A stretch of 64,000 nucleotides of DNA from Budorcas taxicolor (Eukaryota; Chordata; Mammalia; Artiodactyla; Bovidae). The DNA lies in the NCBI RefSeq assembly GCF_023091745.1, contig NC_068915.1:48666001-48730000 (forward strand), read 5' to 3'. Under the pieces are notes generated by a model. It was not told where the DNA came from, ran no database searches, and saw nothing but the letters and a program-made list of their open reading frames with translations. The position numbers were made by a program, and so were the translations under genes. Numbering within the stretch: the stretch's first letter is position 1; each line of letters begins with the position of its first letter. Shown in pieces: positions 55,995 through 64,000 of the stretch.

Positions 55995-56609
55995 CATGGC
56001 AGTTTAAGCATAGGCAAAATGAGCTCTGAACTCTTTTCAAACCTTTGCTGTATCACATTTGCTAATATCCATGAGCCAAGACAAGACATGTGGAAACATG
56101 CAGATATAAAAAGTGAAGAAATAATCTTTATCTCTTGATTGGAACAGCTTTAAAATTACTTTGCAAAAGGACATGTATATATGGAAGGTAAAATTTTTTG
56201 ACCATTTTTTGTAGTCTGCACTGTAGGCTAGTGAAGTAAAACTATTGTGCTATTGTGTTGAATTGAAAATCTCTGATGGTCACTCTCCTACTTTTCTGCC
56301 TTTCTCTTGCAGCTTTCAGAGCACAGTCTTATCTTCACAGCTTCTACTTGGAGATGAAATGCTCTTGTCTCACGCTACCCTATTATTTGTGTATTTTTCA
56401 AAACTACTAATTAGAGGAAAAAATCTATTTGGCTTAATAATTCTATAATATCTTCTTAGTCTAAACACATTTTTGAGTTAAATACAGTAAAACAATTTGA
56501 ACAATGATATTTATTTTTGAAAAGGGAAAGTATCTTATGGTATTTGAGAGTTTAGGGATACATACCAGTATTCTCATTTCTTTCTTCTTAATGTGATTTA
56601 TGCACTGTC
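55995..56609. other. Unassigned DNA
   Basis: Nothing recognised. Confidence 0.5.
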
Positions 56610-59559
56610 AGTCAGTTCAGTCGCTCAGTCGTGTCCAACTCTATGCAACCCCATCAACTGCAGCGTGTCAGCCTCACTGTCTGTCACCAACTTCCAGAGT
56701 TTACCCAAACTATTGTCCATTGAGTCAGTGATACCATCCAACATTCTCATCCTCTGTCATCCCCTTCTCCTCCTGCCCTCAGTCTTTCCCAGCATCAGGA
56801 TCTTTTCAAATGTCAGTCTTTTGCACCAGGTGGCCAAATATTGGAGTTTCAGCTTCAATATCAGTCCTTCCAAAAAACACCCAGGACTGATCTCCTTTAG
56901 GATGGACTGGTTGGATCTCCTTGCAGTCCAAGGGACTCTCAAGAGTCTTCTCCAACACCACAGTTCAAAAGCATCAATTCTTCAGCTCTCAGCTTTCTTT
57001 ATAGTCCAACTCTCACATCCATACATGACTACTGAAAAACCATAGCCTTGACTAGAAGGACTTTTGTTGGCAAAGTTGGCAACTTCTCTGCTTTTCAATA
57101 TGCTGTCTAGGTTGGTCATAACTTTCCTTCCAAGGAGTAAGCATCTTTTAATTTCATGGCTGCAATCACCACCTGAAGCGATTCTGGAGCCCCCCCCAAA
57201 ATAAAGTCAGTTACTGTTTCCACAGTTTCCTCACCTATCTGCCATGAAGTGATGGGACCAGATGCCATGATCTTAGTTTTCTGAATGTTGAGCTTTAAGC
57301 CAACTTGTTCACTCTCCTCTTTTATTTTCACCAAGATAGTTCTTCTTCACTTTCTCCCATAAGTGTGGTGTCATCTGCATATCTGAGGTTATTGGCATTT
57401 CTCCCAGCAATCTTGATTCCAGCTTGTGCTTCCTCCAGCCCAGCATTTCTCATGATGTGCTCTGTGTATAAGTTAAATAATCAAGGCGGCAATATACAGC
57501 CTTGACGTACTCCTTTTCCTATTTGGAACCAGTCTGCTGTTCCATGTCCAATTCTAACTGTTGCATCCTGACCTGCATGCAGATTTCTCAAGAAGCAGGT
57601 CAGGTGGTCTGATGTTCCCATCTCTTTCAGAATTTTCCATAGTTTATTGTGATCCACACAGTCAAAGGCGTTGGCATAGTCAATAAAGCAGAAAGAGATG
57701 TTCCTTTCTCAAACTCTCTTGCTTTTTCCATGATCCAGCAGATGTTGACAATTTGATCTCTGGTTCCTCGACCTTTCCTAAAACCTGCTTGGACATCTGT
57801 AAGTTCATGGTTTATGCACTGTTGTAGCCTCGCTTGGAGAATTTTGAGCATTGCTTTGCTAGCATGTGAGATGAGTGCACTTGTGCGGTAGTTTGAGCAT
57901 TCTTTGGCATTGCCTTTCTTTGGGAAAACTGACTTTTTCCAGTCCTGTGGCCATTGCTGAGTTTTCCAAATTTGCTGGCATATTGAGTGGAACACTTTCA
58001 GGGCATCATCTTTTAGGATTTGAAATAGCTCAATGGGAATTCCATCACATCCATTAGCTTTGTTTATAGTGATGCTTCCTAAGGCCCACTTAACTTCACA
58101 TTCCAGGATGTCTGGCTCTAGGTGAGTGATCACACCATTATGATTACCTGGGTCGTGAAGATCTTTTTTGTACACTTCTGTGTATTCTTGCCACCACTTC
58201 TTAATATCTTCTGCTTCTGTTAGGTCCATACAGTTTCTGTCCTTTATTATGCCTATCTTCGCATGAAATGTTCCCTTGGTATCTCTAATTTTCTTGAAGA
58301 GATCTCTAGTCTTTCCCATTCTGTTGTTTTCCTCTATTTTTTTCTTTTTTTTTTTTTGTATTGATCACTGAGGAAGGCTTTCTTATCTCTCCTTGCTATT
58401 CTTTGGAACTCTGAGTTCAGATGGGTATTTCTTTCCTTTTCTCCTTTGGTTTTGGTTTCTCTTCTTTTCACAACTATTTGTAAGGCCTCTCCAGACAGCC
58501 ATTTTTCTTTTTTGCCTTTGTTTTTCCTGGGAATGGTCTTGATCCCTGTCTCCTGTACAAGGTCATGAACCTCCATCCATAGTTCATCAGGCACTCTGTC
58601 TCTCAGGTCTAGTCCCTTATATCTATTTCTCACTTCCACTGTATTATCATGACAGATTTGATTTAAGTCATGCCTGAATGGTCTAGTGGTTTTCTTCACT
58701 TTCTTCAATTTAAGTGTGAATTTGGCAGTAAGGGGTTCATGATCTGAGCCACAGTCATCTCCCAGTCTTGTTTTTACTGACTGTATAGAGCTTCTCCATA
58801 TTTGGCTGCAAAGAATATAATCAATCTGATTTCTGTCTTGGCCATCTGGTGGTGTCCATGTGTAGAGTCTTCTCTTGTGTTGTTGGAAGAGGATGTTTGC
58901 TATCACCAGTGCATTTTCTTGGCAAAACTCTATTAGTCTTTACCTTGCTTCATTCTGTACTCCAATGTTCCTGTTACTCTAGGTGTTTCTTGACTTCCTA
59001 ATTTTGCATTCCAGTCCCCTATAATGAAAAGGAAATTTTGGGGGGATGTTAGTTCTAAAAGTCTTGTAGTTTTTCATAGAACCATTCAACTTCAGCTTCT
59101 TCAGTGTTACTGGTCAGGGCATATATTTGGATTACATTGGTTTTGAATGACTTGCCTTGGAAATGAACAGAGATCATTCTGTCGTTTTTGAGATCACGCC
59201 CAAGTACTGCATTTCAGACTCTTTTGTTGACTATGATGGCTACTCCATTTCTTTTAAGGGATTCCTGCCCACAGTAGTAGATTTAATGGTCATCTGAATT
59301 AAATTCCCCCATTCCAGTCCATTTTAGTTTGTTGATTCCTAGAATGTTGACGTTCACTCTTGCCATCTCCTGTTTGACCACTTCCAATTTGCCTTGATTC
59401 ATGGACCTAACATTCCAGGTTCCTATACAATATTGCTCTTTATAGCATAGGACCTTGCTTCTAACCATAACTAGGTGTTGTTTTTTCTTTGGTTCCGTCC
59501 CTTCATTCTTTCTGGAGTTATTTCTCCACTGATCTCCAGTAGCATATTGGGTACCTACC
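56610..59559 (-). mobile_element. BovB LINE, about 2.95 kb
   Basis: Minus-strand with tcagtcagttcag tail, reaching past the start of the endonuclease. Similarity to the 34315-37624 copy ends near 59559. Compared with that copy it carries several small deletions (for example near 56815, 57340 and 57925). Confidence 0.95.
56757..59430 (-). pseudogene. Broken BovB ORF
   Basis: Frames in order: 59430-59283 (YCIGTWNVRSMNQGK, endonuclease start); 58906-58334 (NILFQQHKRRLYTW, GSDHEPL, linker); 58319-57627 (NGVITHLEPDILECEVKWAL, GFRKGRGTRDQIV); 57334-57116 (KLNIQKTKIMASGPITSW); and 56942-56757 (SLEGLILKLKLQY). The frame shifts several times. The shift between 58334 and 58319 coincides with an expanded T run (about 58337-58358) where other copies read a normal coding sequence. 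Confidence 0.9.
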
Positions 59560-60045
59560 CAATATGGGGATATGCTTAAACTTTTCTGCAGAATTTCCAG
59601 GAATCCATTGAATGATATCCACATTAATTTCCCTAATAAATCATAAATTTGAAACTGATGGGGAATCCTTACTGGGAAGTTGGATGACATACAGTCCCTA
59701 CAAAGTTTTTAAATGTTGGGGCTCTTCCAAAGCAATATGACTAAATGATGTCATCTTGTAACATCCTTTCTGGAGATGGGGTAATAGTCATTGTGTGAAC
59801 ACTTTGCAGTTCACAGGGTGCTGATGTCCATAATATTATGATCTTGATCATTACCTGAATTCAAATTATCAAATTACTGGACATGATATCAGATAAATAG
59901 AGAGGAAGGAGGGAAGGAGAGAAAGAAAGAGAGATAGCTTACTACAGACTTGATATTTACCTATGGCATGACATTCAAAAGTTTGTTTCACAGATCATTA
60001 ATCTTAAGGACATTTTTAGAAAAATCGTTAAAAATGGGAAAACAG
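59560..60045. other. Unassigned DNA with a purine-rich tract
   Basis: A purine-only stretch, GGAA/GAAA-rich, at about 59899-59934. Nothing else recognised. Confidence 0.55.
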
Positions 60046-60314
60046 TCTGCTGCTAAGTCACTTCAGTCGTGTCCGACTCTGTGCGACCCCATAGACGGCA
60101 GCCCACCAGGCTCCCCCGTCCCTGGGTTTCTCCAGGTAAGAACACTGGAGCGGGTTGCCATTTCCTTCTCCAATGCATGAAAGTGAAAAGTGAAAGTGAA
60201 GTCGCTCAGTCGTGTCCGACTCCAAGCGACCCCATGGACTGCAGCCTACCAGGCTCCTCCCTCAATGGGATTTTTCAGGCAAGAGTACTGGAGTGGGTTG
60301 CCATTGCCTTCTCC
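60046..60314 (-). mobile_element. Bov-A2 SINE
   Basis: Minus-strand Bov-A2: ctgctgctaagtcacttcag, linker gaaagtgaaaagtgaaagtg, second A unit. The short flank aaacag occurs at 60040-60045 and 60315-60320. Many CpGs are kept, suggesting a young copy. Confidence 0.93.
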
Positions 60315-60320
60315 AAACAG

Positions 60321-61212
60321 AGTCTAATAGGGAAATAATTTGGGGAGATAATGCCTACAATTTTTTTTTCCTCTTGTATATTTATGATCTACATCAGAAT
60401 AATTAAGAAATCTGAGAAATCTTTAAAAAACAAGTCAAATTCTCCTAACTATATTTACTGATTTATTTTTAAATAATATAATAAAGCACTTCTCAAATAG
60501 ATTGATTGGGCCAGCTGACTCCATTCTGAATAAGAGCTAGATTGGGAGGGAGCCAGATAGTGGATGTTAAACCTAATCTCAGATGGCGGTGATGGCTATA
60601 TTTGATTTTCTTTCCTTTTGGTATTATGAAACCCAGTGTCCTTTAAACTTTCCAATAAGGAAACTTGAAAACTGAAGTAGAATACCTATTCACAAGTAGC
60701 CATTAACAAAAATTTTGGTTAATCTGAAGGGGGAGAATATGGGGAAAAATGATGGTTGGAAATTTCAGTGTTTTGGTCCTACCACCAAATACATGGAACT
60801 TCCTCCCACTTTTTAAAGTGTATATTTTAATGTATGCACAATTCCAGTGAAATCTGAGGATGATTTGGGTAGAATTCATATAAATAATTATGTAAGCCAT
60901 TATTCACACTTCATGATTAGTATTTGTCAGGAAAAAAATGCTTATAATACTTTAATATTAACCTAATAAAGATTCAAAAGCACATAATATATTCATTTGT
61001 AAAAATTGATGTAAGAATTTGATATGCAAAACTCTTATGGTTTGTGTCTCATAACATACTTGAATTAATTTTGTATTATGTAACAATGATTTAAAATAGG
61101 TACTAAATATTAAGCCCTAGATGTTCCTGATTGTCTTCTATAGTTTTCAGCCACCTCTCACCTAAATATCTGTCCATGAGCTACATATATTCATCTCCAA
61201 CAAGACTGATCT
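60321..61212. other. Unassigned AT-rich DNA, about 0.9 kb
   Basis: Nothing recognised. Confidence 0.5.
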
Positions 61213-61222
61213 GATCAAACCA

Positions 61223-61354
61223 CTGCTGCTGTGTCGCTTCAGTCGTGTCCGACTCTGTGCGACCCCATAGACGCCAGCCTACCAGGCTCCCCTGTCCCTG
61301 GGATCCTCTAGGCAAGAACGCTGGAGTTGGTTGCCATTTCCTTCTCCAATGCAA
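61223..61354 (-). mobile_element. Bov-A SINE monomer with TSD
   Basis: ctgctgctgtgtcgcttcag to cttctccaatgcaa. Flanks gatcaaacca (61213-61222) and gatcaaccca (61355-61364) are a 10-bp TSD with one mismatch. Confidence 0.93.
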
Positions 61355-61440
61355 GATCAACCCATTAATTCCATCTAAAGGTGATAGACACTTTCACTGT
61401 CAGTGCTGACCTTCTTTTTAGACACATACATAACTATTTA

Positions 61441-61644
61441 GCTCAGAGGTTAAAGCATCTGCCTGCAAAGCAGGAGACCCAGGTTTGATCTCTGGGTTGG
61501 GAAGATTCCCCTGGAGAAGGAAAGGGCAACCCACTCCAGTATTCTTGCCTGGAGAATCCTATGGACAGAGGAGCCTGGTGGGCTAAAGTCCACAGGGTCG
61601 CACAGAGTCGGACACGATTGAGCGACTTCACTTCACTTCACTTC
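61441..61644 (+). mobile_element. Bov-tA SINE, head-shortened, with 13-bp TSD
   Basis: Starts inside the head (gctcagaggttaaagcatct) and ends in repeated cttca units. Perfect TSD acataactattta at 61428-61440 and 61645-61657, so the missing head bases were never copied. Confidence 0.96.
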
Positions 61645-61657
61645 ACATAACTATTTA

Positions 61658-62919
61658 TGCAATTCAAGGAGAATAAGAAGAAATAGTAATGGCAATATTT
61701 TTTCTCACTCTTCAGCTCATTACAAAATGACATCCGCTTTAGATAGTTTTGCTTCTATGACATAGAAGTCAGTTTTAGACCAATTTATCCTGTGATATAA
61801 ACATAAACTATAGATAGACATTAATTACCCTTCTTTATACTTTACTGCTGGTCACAAGTCATAATATCATCATGTTCCAGAGCTAACAATGGACATAATA
61901 TTAGTGACACCCTTGGATTTTGGCTTGGTATCATTATGAACCTGGGAATGCTCTTGCCTACAGAAATTCTGATGTTTTGATTTTGGCTTCAGTATGCTCA
62001 TGAAGTTGATGAGCAACCCAATACCTATTCCTCCTCTCTGTTCTGGGATTAACATTTTATTGCTTAGTCATTGACTTCTGACCATGTACTTTGTTCCCAT
62101 ATAACAAATCTTAGTAGACTCCCTCTGGCCATTTTCCACAAAGCTGTTAAAGCAGAATGGAAATTTATTTTCCATTTGATTTTTACTCTAATAATCACTC
62201 AAAAAAGAAAGATGCCTAGTCAAAATTGCCTCATATTGTTGAAACATTACAGATGGACACATTTGGTAATATTTAGAAATTAAATATATATGGTGGATGA
62301 TGTTGACCAGTACTAGCTTCGTTTCAGTCATTGTATATTTTCATTCAGTGTAGACAAAATATGGTGTTTTATTTCAATTCTCATGCACTCAGACACCGGA
62401 AAATAACGACAAATTCTGTGGAAATTGCCTTCATTAACAGAATGACCAATGTTCGTTCTTCATATCTCAAGTTGGTGACCATACAAGACTTCTTCATATT
62501 CTATTTCTTAGGGTTTCTTTCAGGTAATATAGTTATCTGTAGAGATGCAAAAATATGCTCACAATAAAAACAACTTGTCACATTTATATAAAATATATTT
62601 AACATCTCATTGACTGTGTCATAAAAATAGCTCATTTCACATTAAAAAGGCCAAAGGGATCCCTAATGCATTTTTTTCTGTATAAGAGAATTTTCAGGGC
62701 CACGAGGATGAATTCAAACCTTTACCGATAAGCACAGAATCTATGGAGTTGCACTAATTTTTGTTGTTGTTGTTTTCAAAGTGGCCAGGATTTCTGAACT
62801 TATAACCTAAATATAAGGTGAATCATAACAGGAGCACTTCTCTTAATCCAGAAATTTTGTTTTAAAAAATTGATTTTCTGAGCATATGACCTGATGGAAT
62901 AGAAGGATAAGAAGGTAAC
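61658..62919. other. Unassigned DNA, about 1.26 kb
   Basis: A TTG run at 62760-62774. Short frames (62071-62283, 62331-62567) have no recognisable domain. No repeat family recognised. Confidence 0.5.
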
Positions 62920-63065
62920 ACATATGGTGAGGGCGGTGGGAGAGGGGTTCAGGATGGGAAACACATGTATGCCCATGGCAGATTCATGTCAATGTATGGT
63001 AAAACCAATACAATATTTTAAAGTAATTAGCCTCCAATTAAAATAAATAAATTTATATTAAAAAA
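62920..63065 (+). mobile_element. Ruminant L1 3' tail
   Basis: tgggagaggggttcaggatg, cacatgtatgcccatggcag, agtaattagcctccaattaa and an A-rich end. The last 60 bp nearly match 25905-25960. Confidence 0.87.
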
Positions 63066-63721
63066 GAAAATATAAATGGTTGGAGTTTTCTTGTTATAAT
63101 TTTATTTCCTATATATTTTCTTAGATCAATAAAACTTTGCTTGTGGATAAATGAAGTGCAATTCCAACAAAAAGATGAGTCTGTAATCAATATTATAGAC
63201 TCAGCATTGAAAAAGTCTGGAATGGGGCTTTGGTGAACAGGTGTCTCACTTAACTATGTTTTTAAAGAAGATTGTGTTTGCTCAATATTTTTTAATGGAT
63301 CTGGGGAACTTTCTAGCTCCCAGCCCCCATCCTAATCCCTATCCAACAAAACCCACTTGGACAGATCATAGAAATCCCATAAATATGTTGCGACATCTGG
63401 TATTGGAAATTATTGCTATCACAGAAGTATTTTTATATAATGCAATACCTGTAATAGTACAATAGTAATCATTTTGAAATAATATAACATTCTCTCAATC
63501 TGAACCTAAAACTACATCTCCATCTGACTTTGTGTTCCAATGATCTCTAAATATCTCTTTTTATTTAACATCAGAACAATCAGCAGAAGCTCATATATGA
63601 AATGAAATATGTTTTGAATTGTATTAAATGCATTAGGACTAGATAATATGTGCATATTTTATGTTTTATAATTGCTTAGAATTATCTACACTATATTAGA
63701 TGAAGCATATTTACCCCTAAG
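63066..63721. other. Unassigned AT-rich DNA
   Basis: Nothing recognised. Confidence 0.5.
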
Positions 63722-63734
63722 CTAAGGCATTCTA

Positions 63735-63859
63735 TAGAGAAGGAAAGGCAATCCACTCCAATAATCTCGCCTGGAGAATTCCATGGACAGAAGAACCTGG
63801 CAAGCTACAGTCCATGGGGTTGCAGAGTCAGGCATGCCTGAACAACTGTCACTCACTCA
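63735..63859 (+). mobile_element. Bov-A SINE monomer with 13-bp TSD
   Basis: A single A unit (gagaaggaaaggcaatccac to gtcactcactca). Perfect TSD ctaaggcattcta at 63722-63734 and 63860-63872. Confidence 0.95.
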
Positions 63860-64000
63860 CTAAGGCATTCTAAAACTAATTTCAGCTTGAAGGGTCCTTT
63901 AAAAATGGAATCTGTAATAGAAATGCAGCCAAGGGCCCAAAAATATCTGTGTTAATGATTAACTGTGCACATATAATACTATTTATTCAACATTTTCTTC

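Noticed and set aside
30152..59559. Regularly recurring near-identical blocks as a CRISPR-like or segmental array
   Set aside because: The blocks are independent BovB and SINE copies at irregular spacing and in both orientations.
61870..62055. Minus-strand 61-codon frame resembling a processed pseudogene fragment
   Set aside because: No family recognised, too short, and no poly-A or TSD seen around it.

Overview
This is ruminant (bovid-type) nuclear DNA, read from its repeats rather than from any gene. The diagnostic families are BovB (an RTE-clade LINE), the tRNA-headed SINE Bov-tA, the Bov-A/Bov-A2 SINEs, CHR-type SINEs, and one young L1 3' end with a perfect 14-bp target duplication. Older mammalian layers lie beneath them: MIR, L2, several old L1 pieces and two or three worn DNA-element remnants. 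I found no host protein-coding gene, RNA gene, promoter or CRISPR array. Every long reading frame with recognisable protein homology belongs to a LINE, and each of those is broken. No retroviral gene was recognised.

Layout. 0-5.2 kb: AT-rich DNA with MIRs, Bov-tA copies and one Bov-A2. 5.2-10.4 kb: two BovB copies in minus orientation, the second about 2.5 kb, with a Bov-A2 exactly at its 3' end, then a Bov-tA nested inside another Bov-tA. 10.4-20 kb: scattered SINEs, an old BovB (13.2 kb), an L2, an old L1 5' segment (16.3-17.4 kb) and two Bov-tA copies in one target site (19.6-20.1 kb). 20-27 kb: a TA-flanked inverted-repeat element, two plus-strand BovB 3' ends and an L1 tail. 27.2-30.1 kb: two CHR SINEs bracket an L1 with an inverted 5' part. 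30.1-31.3 kb: a BovB. 33.6-43.2 kb: a nest in which one old minus-strand L1 is cut into five pieces by an ancient DNA-type repeat, three BovB copies and several SINEs. 43.2-49 kb: AT-rich DNA with hairpins, a TA microsatellite, MIRs and a CHR-1 SINE split by a dimeric Bov-tA. 49.1-50.0 kb: the young L1. 50-64 kb: MIRs, SINEs and three more BovB copies, one about 2.95 kb.

The best-preserved BovB (34315-37624) keeps its endonuclease and reverse transcriptase in one frame, broken by three nonsense codons and one SINE. Twelve BovB copies cover roughly a quarter of the window by summing my coordinates. Nothing here acts together as a pathway or operon. What the window offers is a readable order of insertions: MIR/L2/old L1, then DNA elements, then BovB, then Bov-tA/Bov-A2 and the young L1. 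I do not see a previously undescribed system. The most unusual non-repeat signals are a 71-bp imperfect palindrome (43696-43766) and three perfect hairpins in 69 bp with inverted octamer motifs (44610-44678). Family names come from recognition by eye, without a database search; element edges are good to about 5-20 bp unless a target-site duplication (TSD) is given.
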